Origin: Candidatus Gastranaerophilales bacterium
GTDB taxonomy: Bacteria; Cyanobacteriota; Vampirovibrionia; Gastranaerophilales; Gastranaerophilaceae
Length of the DNA: 17,608 nucleotides
Direction of reading: 5' to 3'
Assembly (NCBI GenBank): GCA_900548405.1
Contig: UNSJ01000037.1
Location: 1 to 17,608 of the forward strand
Position numbers and translations under genes: made by a program. The notes below the pieces were generated by a model that was given only the letters and a program-made list of their open reading frames with translations, had not been told where the DNA came from and did not search any database. Below, piece after piece: positions 1-7,116 of this stretch (position 1 is its first letter; every line of letters begins with the position of its first letter).

Positions 1-90
1 ACAAGCACTGATACAGATACAGACACTGATACAGATACAGATACCGATACAGATACAGACACTGATCTCGACACAGATACCGATACAGAT
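1..90 (+). repeat. In-frame 6-bp minisatellite encoding Asp-Thr repeats
   Basis: The hexamer ACAGAT and its variants (ACTGAT, ACAGAC, ACCGAT) repeat about 15 times, broken once by CTCGAC. The period is a multiple of three, so copy-number change would alter linker length without shifting the frame. The array may extend beyond the window start. Confidence 0.85.
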
Positions 91-510
91 TTTCCAATCA
101 CCGACTACGGTAAAGAAGTTTACAAACAACGTGTCGTTGATGAAAATGTTTACTCAATAGATAAACGTCAATATATGAGATTTAATGCAGAAGAAAACCA
201 AAATGTAATTTCATTTGAATCAGATGCCTCTGTAATAGCAATCTCAGACATTTCAAGAGGCGGCGTATCTCTAAAACATAATAATAAATTAAAAGTTGGA
301 GATGTTGTTCCGGTACATATGAAATATGGCGATTTAGAAATCTCAGCTAACGTAAAAATTGTTTCAGCATCAGATATCAAAGCCGGAGGTAAATTCATCG
401 ACCTTGATCAAGCAACCGCAAACAAACTTTTATACCTGAGCTTGTTGATAAAAGATGAACCTATTGCTCAAACAATTCAAAACATTTCAACAACATCAGT
501 AGATGATTAG
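1..510 (+). CDS. PilZ-domain protein with N-terminal (Asp-Thr)n tract, 5' partial
   Basis: The reading frame is open from the first base of the window, so the true start lies upstream; the ATG at 175 would cut off the first PilZ arginine. About 30 visible residues are an Asp-Thr dipeptide repeat, probably an acidic flexible linker. A short basic stretch follows, then a PilZ domain at roughly visible residues 50-145. Both c-di-GMP-binding signatures are present: RxxxR (R56-Q-Y-M-R60) and DxSxxG (D83-I-S-R-G-G88). PilZ domains bind c-di-GMP and relay it to motility, adhesion or polysaccharide export; both motifs being intact, binding is a reasonable inference. What precedes the repeat, and so the output of this receptor, cannot be seen. 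The gene ends at a strong terminator and is not cotranscribed with the next gene. Confidence 0.85.
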   Translation, partial: TSTDTDTDTDTDTDTDTDTDTDLDTDTDTDFPITDYGKEVYKQRVVDENVYSIDKRQYMRFNAEENQNVISFESDASVIAISDISRGGVSLKHNNKLKVGDVVPVHMKYGDLEISANVKIVSASDIKAGGKFIDLDQATANKLLYLSLLIKDEPIAQTIQNISTTSVDD

Positions 511-517
511 GACATAT

Positions 518-550
518 AAAAAGAGGTTAAATAATTAACCTCTTTTTTTT
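518..550 (+). terminator. Rho-independent terminator after the PilZ gene
   Basis: A perfect 10-bp stem (AAGAGGTTAA, 521-530, with TTAACCTCTT, 535-544) closes an ATAA loop and is followed by a T run to 550. It begins 8 nt after the stop codon. The preceding A residues can extend the stem with the T run. Confidence 0.92.
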
Positions 551-552
551 GC

Positions 553-586
553 TTGACTGATAGTTACTATTAAGTTGTATTATAAT
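553..586 (+). promoter_or_regulatory. Possible promoter of the Cys-cluster gene
   Basis: TTGACT (553-558) lies upstream of TATTAT (578-583) and the overlapping TATAAT (581-586). The spacers are 19 and 22 nt, longer than the optimal 17, so the exact pairing is uncertain. The position just after a terminator and about 25 nt before the next gene supports a promoter here. Confidence 0.4.
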
Positions 587-612
587 ATTAAAATACACAT
601 GGAAGGTGATTG

Positions 613-1176
613 ATGTTAAGTAAAAATTATACAAAGTTTCTTTACTTTTTAGATTGCGATTTAGAAAAAATATTTAAAAACCAGGAAGAATATATTTGCT
701 GCAAAGATGGCTGCTCATACTGCTGCGAAGACGGAGAGTATCCTTTTTCAATGCTCGAATATGAATATTTGATGAAAGGTTTTGACAGTCTGGATATAAA
801 TACTCAAAAAAAGATTAATGAAAATATAAGCAACGTAAAAAAAAACGGAAAAGGGTCTTACAAATGTCCTTTTCTAATTGATAAGAGATGTTCTGTTTAT
901 AAATACAGGGGTATAATATGTAGAACTTTCGGAGTTTTATCCGAAAAAGCTAACGGCAATTTAGCTGTACCTTTTTGTTACAGCTTGGGTCTGAATTATT
1001 CGAAAGTTTATGATGAAAAGACTCAAAAAATATCTCTTGATATGATTAGGAAAAATAATATTAAAATTTTCCCGCACCGGTTTAATCTTCGTTTATCAAA
1101 TATAATCAACATGGATATAACAAAAGAATTAGAATTAGATTTCGGTGAAATAAAAAGATTGATTGACTGGTTTTAA
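613..1176 (+). CDS. YkgJ-type cysteine-cluster (putative metal-binding) protein
   Basis: This is a 187-residue soluble protein. The cysteine pattern is the one typical of the YkgJ/UPF0153 zinc- or iron-chelating family. An N-terminal C30-x3-C34-x2-C37-C38 cluster (with C29) is followed by C85-P-F, C93, the R-x-x-x-C-R-x-F-G type segment around C103, and C122. Members are thought to coordinate Fe-S or zinc, and some act as oxidases or in protein maturation; no specific function can be assigned. The ATG at 613 was chosen over the in-frame TTG at 610 because GGAAGG (601-606) is then 6 nt upstream. It stands between a terminator and the merR gene, so it is probably monocistronic or cotranscribed with merR. 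Confidence 0.8.
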   Translation: MLSKNYTKFLYFLDCDLEKIFKNQEEYICCKDGCSYCCEDGEYPFSMLEYEYLMKGFDSLDINTQKKINENISNVKKNGKGSYKCPFLIDKRCSVYKYRGIICRTFGVLSEKANGNLAVPFCYSLGLNYSKVYDEKTQKISLDMIRKNNIKIFPHRFNLRLSNIINMDITKELELDFGEIKRLIDWF

Positions 1177-1245
1177 TGTCTAAGACTTAAAACAGGCTCG
1201 GAGAGTATTTTTTTATAGTAAAATTTCATCAGGAGGTAATAATAA

Positions 1246-1662
1246 ATGTATACAATTAAAGACGTAGCTGATAAAATGGATGTTTCAGAGCATACTCTAA
1301 GATTTTGGGCTAAATCGGGTTTCTTTCCTTTTATTAAAAGAAATGAAAATAATATTCGAATTTTTTCTGAAAATGATTTGGAGTGGGTAAGAATTGTAAA
1401 ATGCCTCCGTTCTGTTGGTACTGAAAATAAGGCAATTAAAAAATATATTGATTTATGCATAAAAGGTGATTCTACTATTCCTGAGCGTTATGGAATAATC
1501 CATTCTACAAAGATTAAAGCTCAACAGCAAATGGAAGAATTGCAAAAGCAATTAGATTTGTTGAATTTTAAAGAAAGTTTTTATCAAAATCTAATAAAAA
1601 ACAATCTCAAAGATACCTGGAATCCTATGAATAACATTGAAATAAAGGAAGAAGCAGTATAA
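1246..1662 (+). CDS. MerR-family transcriptional regulator
   Basis: The 138-residue protein has the MerR layout. An N-terminal winged helix-turn-helix covers about residues 1-70 (YTIKDVADKMDVSEHTLRFW, then the wing N-N-I-R-I-F with D-L-E at 44-46). A dimerising coiled coil follows at about 88-112 (KAQQQMEELQKQLDLL), and the tail is short and acidic. It lacks the clustered C-terminal cysteines of the metal sensors MerR, ZntR and CueR, and has no drug-binding domain of BmrR type. It therefore belongs to the short MerR group that includes AdhR-like regulators, and its effector is unknown. A strong AGGAGGT (1231-1237) sits 8 nt before the ATG. It lies upstream of the cecR-like gene but is separated from it by that gene's own promoter, so control of the exporter is only a possibility. 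Confidence 0.85.
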   Translation: MYTIKDVADKMDVSEHTLRFWAKSGFFPFIKRNENNIRIFSENDLEWVRIVKCLRSVGTENKAIKKYIDLCIKGDSTIPERYGIIHSTKIKAQQQMEELQKQLDLLNFKESFYQNLIKNNLKDTWNPMNNIEIKEEAV

Positions 1663-1693
1663 TCTTAAAACTGTCTTCTTAACAAAACTTTTT
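1649..1693 (+). terminator. Weak terminator-like hairpin after merR
   Basis: AAGAAG-CAG (1649-1657) pairs with CTG-T-CTTCTT (1671-1680), giving a 9-bp stem with one bulged T and a 13-nt loop. The T run (1689-1693) is short and about 8 nt away. The stem overlaps the merR stop codon. It may reduce read-through into tetR. Confidence 0.35.
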
Positions 1694-1700
1694 GATTGTC

Positions 1701-1729
1701 TTGATTAAATCAAACGTTTGTTTTACAAT
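1701..1729 (+). promoter_or_regulatory. Promoter of the TetR gene and exporter operon
   Basis: TTGATT (1701-1706), an exact 17-nt spacer and TACAAT (1724-1729) make a good sigma-70 type promoter. The expected start of transcription, 7 nt after the -10, is base 1736, which is the A of the tetR ATG. This predicts a leaderless message for the first gene. No other strong promoter is seen up to base 8225, so the whole exporter operon probably depends on it. Confidence 0.75.
1706..1725. promoter_or_regulatory. Palindromic operator, probable autoregulatory TetR site
   Basis: The palindrome's core, CAAACGTTTG (1711-1720), is perfect. Extended to 1706-1725 it keeps 9 of 10 base pairs (TAAATCAAAC / GTTTGTTTTA, one mismatch at 1710/1721). 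It fills the spacer and touches the -10 box, so a bound repressor would block RNA polymerase. The location immediately before a TetR gene makes autorepression the simplest reading. Confidence 0.7.
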
Positions 1730-1735
1730 CGGATT

Positions 1736-2368
1736 ATGAAAAAGATAAATGATGAAAATTCTAAGGATAAGATTTTAATAACAGCCACAAAGCTATTTGC
1801 AAGTAAGGGTTTTGATAGTGTCAGTATACGTGAAATTTGTAAGGAAGCAGGTGTAAATCTTTGCATGATTTCATATTACTGGGGAGGTAAACAGGAACTT
1901 TACGATTCAATAGTCGATGAAATGGTAGAACGTCAGACTAATTATGTTAAAACTTTTATGGATTTAAATTCTGACCCTGCAGATTTGAGTAAAAAAGAAC
2001 AAATTGAATTGCTTTTGTTTATATTGGACAAAATTGTAGACTTCTTTTATGAAAATATTTCAGGAGATTTAGTAGTTTTCCTGATTAAAGAGCAGCAGAA
2101 ACCCGGTTTTATATCTGTAAAAAAAGCTCCTGTTGTTAATTATTTAAGAAAATTGCTTGCAGTAATATTTGAAAAAGATGAAAATGACAGGGAAATTATA
2201 TTTCGTACAGTTTTTATATTATCCCAGATAAATTCACCAAGAATTCTACCTAACTTTTCACTTAAGCTATTAGGGCAAGATGATTTTATTCAAGAAGATA
2301 TTAAAATTATTAAAGAAAATGTAAAATTTTATGTAAATTCACTTTTGAAGGAGGAAAAAATTGTTTAA
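1736..2368 (+). CDS. cecR: TetR-family repressor, CecR (YbiH)-like
   Basis: This 210-residue repressor has a TetR helix-turn-helix at about residues 12-58, with the recognition region around G39-V-N-L-C-M-I-S-Y-Y-W and the following G-K-Q-E-L-Y. The C-terminal domain contains L-I-K-E-Q-Q-K-P (117-123), matching the R-E-Q-Q-x-P motif that I recall for CecR. In E. coli, CecR controls ybhGFSR, and here the same exporter genes follow directly, which supports the assignment. An in-frame TTG at 1718 would lie upstream of the -10 box; the ATG at 1736 coincides with the predicted transcription start and is preferred. There is no good Shine-Dalgarno site before it. The 3' end overlaps the outer-membrane factor gene by 8 nt. 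The inducing ligand is unknown. Confidence 0.85.
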   Translation: MKKINDENSKDKILITATKLFASKGFDSVSIREICKEAGVNLCMISYYWGGKQELYDSIVDEMVERQTNYVKTFMDLNSDPADLSKKEQIELLLFILDKIVDFFYENISGDLVVFLIKEQQKPGFISVKKAPVVNYLRKLLAVIFEKDENDREIIFRTVFILSQINSPRILPNFSLKLLGQDDFIQEDIKIIKENVKFYVNSLLKEEKIV

Positions 2369-3680
2369 AAAAATATTTGCGGCATTTTTTGTATCTCTTT
2401 TGATGGTTCAAAGTGTTTTTGCGTATGATAATAAAGATTTGAATATTGTTTTTTTTAACAGATTTAATGACGATTGTTTAACGTATTATATTAAAACTGC
2501 TTTAGAAAACAACCATGACTTGAAAAAGGCAGGATATGTAGTTGAACAATACAGACAGCAGGCTAAATATTCTTTGGGGAACGAATTGCCGTCTTTTAGT
2601 GTAAGTGCTAATTATTTAGGGATTAAAATTCCTAAACTTGATAACTTTCAACTTAAACAAAATGCTTTTATACTGCCTTTTATGGCAAATTATGAGGCTG
2701 ACTTATTGTTAAAAAATCGAGATAAAACAAGAAGTGCCAAAAAGAGTTATGAAGCAAGCAAGTTTGAAGAAAAGACAGTTTATATAGCTTTGTTAACAGA
2801 TGTTGCAACTGTATATACAAATATTCTTCAGTATGATCAACTTATTGAAATTCAAGATCAAAAAGTTAATATTTATTTGCAGATGCTTAAACGTGACATA
2901 AAAAAGTTTGACAGAGGCGTAATTGATTCTTCTCAGTTAAACAGGTCTAAGCAGAATTATGATACTTCTAAAAATGATTTGGAAAAACTTTTAAAAGAGC
3001 GTGACACATTGCTGCTGCAGCTTGCTGTACTTGCAGGATGCAGTCCTGAAAGTGTTGACAGCTTAAAGCGCGGTAATTTATTGACTTTTGAATACAAAGG
3101 TGTAATTCCTTCACTAGTTGACTCAGATGTGATTTTTGCAAGACCTGATGTTATGGCTGCGGAAACAAAGCTTGAAAAAGCAAAAATTGATGTACGTGTT
3201 GCAAGAAAAGAATTTCTTCCTACATTCAATATTACAGGTCTTTGGCTTTTTAATACCATAGCTCCGGGAAGCTTTTTCTCTTGGGAATCTTCTCTTGCCG
3301 CATTACTTGCAGGAGCAAGTCAGGATATTTTTGCAGGCGGTAAAAAAGTTGCAAATTTAAGAATGCAGAAAGCAAAATATCAGGAATTGTTTGAGGAATA
3401 CAGACAGACTGATTTAGAAGCGGTAAAAGAAGTTAACACATCTCTGTGCTTTGTCAAACACGATACAGCTATTGATGCAAATACAAAAAACAAACTTCAA
3501 TATGAAATAAATAACTTTAATAACATACATAAAAAATACAATCGCGGAGTAGTTTCTTATCCTGATTATTTAGATGCTCAGCTAAAACTATTGTCACAAG
3601 AAAAAGAAGCAGCTCAAGCGAAAACACAACGCCTGGTAAACTATTTTACGCTTTATAAAGCTGTCGGAGGAAAGCTATGA
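2361..3680 (+). CDS. TolC/NodT-type outer-membrane factor of the ABC exporter
   Basis: This 439-residue protein forms the outer-membrane channel and periplasmic tunnel of a tripartite exporter. A Sec signal peptide spans residues 1-21 (ending S-V-F-A) and has no lipobox cysteine. Two OEP repeats follow, with the family landmarks A-R-P-D-V-M-A-A-E (about 260-268), the D-V-R-V-A-R-K-E-F-L-P-T-F segment and the C-terminal L-Y-K-A-V-G-G-K-L. It starts with TTG at 2361, chosen because AGGAGG (2349-2354) is 6 nt upstream and because this start supplies the signal peptide; the next in-frame ATG (2403) would remove it. It overlaps tetR by 8 nt and the adaptor gene by 4 nt. The E. coli ybh operon has no dedicated outer-membrane gene, so this is a self-contained version. 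Confidence 0.88.
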   Translation: MFKKIFAAFFVSLLMVQSVFAYDNKDLNIVFFNRFNDDCLTYYIKTALENNHDLKKAGYVVEQYRQQAKYSLGNELPSFSVSANYLGIKIPKLDNFQLKQNAFILPFMANYEADLLLKNRDKTRSAKKSYEASKFEEKTVYIALLTDVATVYTNILQYDQLIEIQDQKVNIYLQMLKRDIKKFDRGVIDSSQLNRSKQNYDTSKNDLEKLLKERDTLLLQLAVLAGCSPESVDSLKRGNLLTFEYKGVIPSLVDSDVIFARPDVMAAETKLEKAKIDVRVARKEFLPTFNITGLWLFNTIAPGSFFSWESSLAALLAGASQDIFAGGKKVANLRMQKAKYQELFEEYRQTDLEAVKEVNTSLCFVKHDTAIDANTKNKLQYEINNFNNIHKKYNRGVVSYPDYLDAQLKLLSQEKEAAQAKTQRLVNYFTLYKAVGGKL

Positions 3681-4417
3681 AAAAGAAAATATTAGCACTG
3701 ATATTACTTTTGGTAATAATCGGAACATGCACTTGGCTTTTAGCCGGGAAAAAGTCAAATCCGAATGAACTTACTCTATATGGAAATATTGAAATTCGTC
3801 AGGTAGATTTGAGCTTTCAGGTGGCAGGTCAAATAGAAAAAATGCTTAAGGAAGAAGGCGATAATGTAAAATCCGGTGAACTTTTAGCTGTTCTTGATGA
3901 CAAAGATTATCGTTCAAATTTGGCAGAAGCATCTGCACAGGTAGTTAAAACTCTTGCTTTAAGCAAAGAAGCAGATTCCAAGTATGAAAGAAATTTGCCG
4001 CTATGTGCGGATAACACGGTTTCTGCTCAGGATTGTGAAACACTTTTAAATACAAAAAACAAGGCAAGAGGTGATTATGAAGCTGCTTTGGCACAAAAAA
4101 CTTTTAGTCAGAATCAACTTGATTATACAAAGATTTATGCACCTGAAGAAGGCACAATAACCGTTAGAGTTCAGGAACCCGGTGCAACAATTAATAAAGG
4201 GCAAATTGTTTATACTATGTCTAAGACAAAACCTGTTTGGATTAGAGCTTATATTAATGAAACCGATTTAGGAAATATCAAATACGGAATGAGCGTTAAT
4301 GTATATACTGATTCCATTAATCCTGATACAGGTAAAAAACGAGAGTATAAAGGTTATATAGGTTATATTTCACCTGTTGCGGAATTCACTCCAAAGACAT
4401 TCAGTCAACTGATTTGA
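3677..4417 (+). CDS. ybhG: HlyD/YbhG-like periplasmic adaptor, frameshifted near 4399
   Basis: This is the membrane-fusion subunit linking the inner-membrane ABC transporter to the outer-membrane factor. An N-terminal membrane anchor spans about residues 4-23. The first lipoyl half is at about 43-75, an alpha-hairpin at about 78-150, the second lipoyl half at about 151-180, and then comes the start of the beta-barrel domain. The frame stops early at 246 residues, right after A-E-F-T-P-K-T. In E. coli YbhG, as I recall it, that motif continues V-E-T-P-D-L-R-T-D-L-V-Y-R. The equivalent continuation (Q-S-T-D-L-R-T-S-L-V-Y-R) is present in the next frame, so one base is missing between 4399 and 4400. 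The restored protein would have 289 residues. Two cysteines (C110, C120) flank the hairpin tip. This is either an assembly or sequencing error or a real lesion that would disable the pump. Confidence 0.85.
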   Translation: MKKKILALILLLVIIGTCTWLLAGKKSNPNELTLYGNIEIRQVDLSFQVAGQIEKMLKEEGDNVKSGELLAVLDDKDYRSNLAEASAQVVKTLALSKEADSKYERNLPLCADNTVSAQDCETLLNTKNKARGDYEAALAQKTFSQNQLDYTKIYAPEEGTITVRVQEPGATINKGQIVYTMSKTKPVWIRAYINETDLGNIKYGMSVNVYTDSINPDTGKKREYKGYIGYISPVAEFTPKTFSQLI

Positions 4418-4545
4418 GAACAAGTTTGGTGTATAGAATAAGAGTTTACATTGATGATATTGATGAATATTTGCGTCAGGGAATGCCTACAACTATCAAG
4501 ATTAATATAGGAAGCAGCACCCAAAATGAACACAGTAGTAATTAA
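4402..4545 (+). pseudogene. Out-of-frame C-terminal part of the YbhG-like adaptor
   Basis: From CAG at 4402 the frame reads Q-S-T-D-L-R-T-S-L-V-Y-R-I-R-V-Y-I-D-D-I and continues with L-R-Q-G-M-P-T-T-I-K, the usual C-terminal end of YbhG-type adaptors, to a TAA at 4543-4545. Insertion of one base (most simply a G giving GTT after ACA 4397-4399) joins it to the upstream ORF. It overlaps the start of the ATPase gene by 20 nt, which suggests translational coupling when intact. Confidence 0.85.
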
Positions 4546-6010
4546 AAATTTAGTAAAGACCTTCTCATCGATTACCGCAATTGATAATCTTTCATTAAAT
4601 ATTGAAAAAGGTAAAATCACAGGTTTAATTGGTGCTGACGGCGCAGGTAAAACAACTCTGATAAGACTTGTTATCGGACTGTTAGTCCCTGACAGCGGCG
4701 AGATTTCTACTCTCGGACTTAATCCTGTTACGCAAAAATCAGAACTTAATCCCAAAATCGGATATATGCCTCAAAAGTTTGGTTTGTATGAAGATTTGAC
4801 TGTAATCGAAAACTTAAAATTGTATGCTGATTTAAAAGAAGTTCCTTATGATTTTGAGAAACTGCTGGAATTTACAAGTTTGAAACCTTTTCAAGACAGA
4901 CTTGCAGGTGCTTTATCAGGCGGTATGAAACAAAAACTCGGGCTTGCCTGCACATTGCTCGGTTCACCTGATTTTTTGGTGCTTGATGAACCTTCAGTGG
5001 GTGTAGATCCGATTTCAAGACGTGATTTAATGAAAATGGTCCGCGATTTGATTACACCAGAAACAACTGTATTATGGTCAACTGCTTATCTTGACGAAGC
5101 TCACAGCTTTGATACGGCAGTTGTGCTTAATAACGGCAAAGTAATTTATGAGGGAAAGCCGCATGATCTTGCTTCAACGCCTCAGGAATTTGAAAACAAA
5201 GTTATAGACCTTATGGGAGGATATAAAAAGGAAAAATCGCTAATTGCAGAAAATTATTCTCCTATACAAACCGACATTGAGTGTACGGTTGTTGCTGATA
5301 ATCTTGAAAAGAAATACGGGAATTTCTATGCAGTAAAAAATAATTCTTTCTGTATTAAAAGAGGGGAAATTTTCGGACTTTTAGGCCCTAACGGTGCAGG
5401 CAAATCTACTTCTTTTAAAATGATGTGCGGTCTTGCAAAACCTACAAGCGGAACAGCAAAACTAATGGGTGTGGATATTATTAAAGATCCTGAAAAAGCT
5501 CGTTCTAATTTGGGGTATATGGCACAAAAATTTTCTCTTTACGGAAGTCTTACTGTACGCCAGAACCTTGAATTTTTTGCCGCAGCATACGGAATAGCAC
5601 TTTTAGACAGGAAAAAGCGTATTGATGAAATTATTCAGGTTTTCGGGTTTTCAAATATTGAAAACCAAAAGTCAGAAGATTTGCCTTTAGGCTACAAACA
5701 AAGGCTGTCAATGGCGTGTGCTTTAATTCATAACCCGCCAATATTATTTTTGGATGAACCCACCTCAGGGGTTGATGTTGTTACGCGCCGCGATTTTTGG
5801 AACCATATTACATCGCTTGCCAAAAAAGGAATTACCATTCTGGTTACAACGCACTTTATGGATGAGGCTGAATACTGTGACAGGATAAGCCTTTTTTATC
5901 ATGGAGAAACTATTGCAGTAGGAACTCCGCAAGAACTTAAAGACAGAGCACATGCTTACAATATGGAAGATACTTTTATATCATTGATTAAGGAGTCTGA
6001 AAAAGAATGA
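4526..6010 (+). CDS. ybhF: YbhF-like ABC exporter ATPase with two fused nucleotide-binding domains
   Basis: The 494-residue protein carries two ABC ATPase domains in one chain. Domain 1 has Walker A G36-ADGAGKT, signature LSGG (130-133) and Walker B with catalytic Glu, F-L-V-L-D-E-P (150-156). Domain 2 has Walker A G287-PNGAGKS, the altered signature L-P-L-G-Y-K-Q (386-392) and Walker B I-L-F-L-D-E-P (406-412). The H-loop histidine is Ala in domain 1 (S-T-A-Y-L-D-E-A) but His in domain 2 (T-T-H-F-M-D-E-A), so the two ATP sites are not equivalent. It powers the two permeases that follow, making a full ABC-2 exporter of the YbhFSR type; the E. coli version is linked to tolerance of drugs such as chloramphenicol and cefoperazone. 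The ATG overlaps the end of the adaptor frame, and no strong Shine-Dalgarno site precedes it. It overlaps the next gene by ATGA. Confidence 0.9.
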   Translation: MNTVVIKNLVKTFSSITAIDNLSLNIEKGKITGLIGADGAGKTTLIRLVIGLLVPDSGEISTLGLNPVTQKSELNPKIGYMPQKFGLYEDLTVIENLKLYADLKEVPYDFEKLLEFTSLKPFQDRLAGALSGGMKQKLGLACTLLGSPDFLVLDEPSVGVDPISRRDLMKMVRDLITPETTVLWSTAYLDEAHSFDTAVVLNNGKVIYEGKPHDLASTPQEFENKVIDLMGGYKKEKSLIAENYSPIQTDIECTVVADNLEKKYGNFYAVKNNSFCIKRGEIFGLLGPNGAGKSTSFKMMCGLAKPTSGTAKLMGVDIIKDPEKARSNLGYMAQKFSLYGSLTVRQNLEFFAAAYGIALLDRKKRIDEIIQVFGFSNIENQKSEDLPLGYKQRLSMACALIHNPPILFLDEPTSGVDVVTRRDFWNHITSLAKKGITILVTTHFMDEAEYCDRISLFYHGETIAVGTPQELKDRAHAYNMEDTFISLIKESEKE

Positions 6011-7116
6011 AAATTTTATCAGCTTTAATAAAAAAAGAAATATTACAGATTATAAGAGATCCAAGCAGTATTCTTATAGCTTTTGTTCTACCTTTGATAT
6101 CAATATTAATATATATGTACGGTGTAAACATGGATACAGTAAGGGTTAAACTCGGTATTAAAAATGATGATGCAAACCCTGAAATTTCAACACTTGTAAA
6201 ATCATTCGGACACAGCAGGTATGTAAATTCATTTGTTTATGATAATGAAGGAAAGCTTACAGAAGATATAGTCCGCTCAAAATTAAAAGGTGCTGTTATA
6301 ATACCGAACGACTTTTCTACTAACCTGTCGCGCGGTAAAAAGGCTGACGTTCTTATTGTAACCGATGGTACTGAAGTTAATACGGCAAATTATGTTCAAA
6401 ACTATTCATTGTCAATTTTAAATCAATGGCTTATGACAAGCAAATACAGCGCTCTTGCTTCAAAGCAGATAGTGACACCTGAAATAAGGACCTGGTACAA
6501 TCAGGATATTAACAGTCATTATTTCATTTTGCCGGGTTCTATTGCTATAACAATGACATTAATCGGAATTTTATTAACTGCGCTTGTTATCGCAAGAGAA
6601 TGGGAACGCGGGACAATGGAAGCGCTTTTAAGCACGCGTGTCAAAAAAATCCATATTGTGCTGGGTAAATATATTCCTTACTTCTTACTGGGTATGCTTT
6701 CTATGGCATTCAGTGTATTTATGAGTGTAGGAGTTTTTCATATACCGTTTAGAGGAAACTATCTTGTCCTGTTTTCTGTCAGCGGATTATTCCTATTCAC
6801 TTGTCTTGGCATAGGCTTGACAATTTCTTCTATAACTAAAAATCAATTCCTCGCCAGTCAGCTTTCACTCGGGCTTGGTTTCTTACCTGCTCTCTTATTG
6901 TCAGGCTTAATGTTTCCTATTAATTCAATGCCTTCATTCTTTCAGTTTTTGACAAGAATTCTGCCGCCAAGATACTATATAACCTTTATAGAAAGCGAGT
7001 TTATGGCAGGAACTGTATGGGAAATTGTTATTGTGAATTCTATTTTTCTTACCATACTCGGTCTGCTCTTGTTTATGCTTGTATATAAGAAAACTGATAT
7101 GAGGTTACTTAAATGA
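6007..7116 (+). CDS. ybhS: ABC-2 type permease, YbhS-like
   Basis: This is the first of two inner-membrane subunits of the exporter, 369 residues. The topology is that of the ABC2_membrane_3 family. A cytoplasmic N-terminus carries the K-K-E-x-x-Q-I-x-R-D-P motif, and the first membrane helix is at about residues 21-41. A large extracytoplasmic domain (about 42-172) follows, then five membrane helices from about 173 to 362. The A-R-E-W-E-R-G-T-M-E coupling segment follows the second helix, and the conserved P-x-x-Y-Y region sits near the last helix (L-P-P-R-Y-Y-I). It overlaps the genes on both sides by 4 nt (ATGA), so it is translationally coupled. The substrate is not evident from the sequence. 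Confidence 0.88.
   Translation: MKILSALIKKEILQIIRDPSSILIAFVLPLISILIYMYGVNMDTVRVKLGIKNDDANPEISTLVKSFGHSRYVNSFVYDNEGKLTEDIVRSKLKGAVIIPNDFSTNLSRGKKADVLIVTDGTEVNTANYVQNYSLSILNQWLMTSKYSALASKQIVTPEIRTWYNQDINSHYFILPGSIAITMTLIGILLTALVIAREWERGTMEALLSTRVKKIHIVLGKYIPYFLLGMLSMAFSVFMSVGVFHIPFRGNYLVLFSVSGLFLFTCLGIGLTISSITKNQFLASQLSLGLGFLPALLLSGLMFPINSMPSFFQFLTRILPPRYYITFIESEFMAGTVWEIVIVNSIFLTILGLLLFMLVYKKTDMRLLK

Noticed and set aside
1718..1735. TTG start for the TetR gene at 1718
   Set aside because: It would lie upstream of the -10 box (1724-1729), so it would not be in the predicted transcript, and it has no Shine-Dalgarno site.
4391..4420. Programmed ribosomal frameshift in the adaptor gene
   Set aside because: There is no slippery heptamer or evident stimulatory hairpin at the junction; a one-base deletion explains the alignment with YbhG fully.
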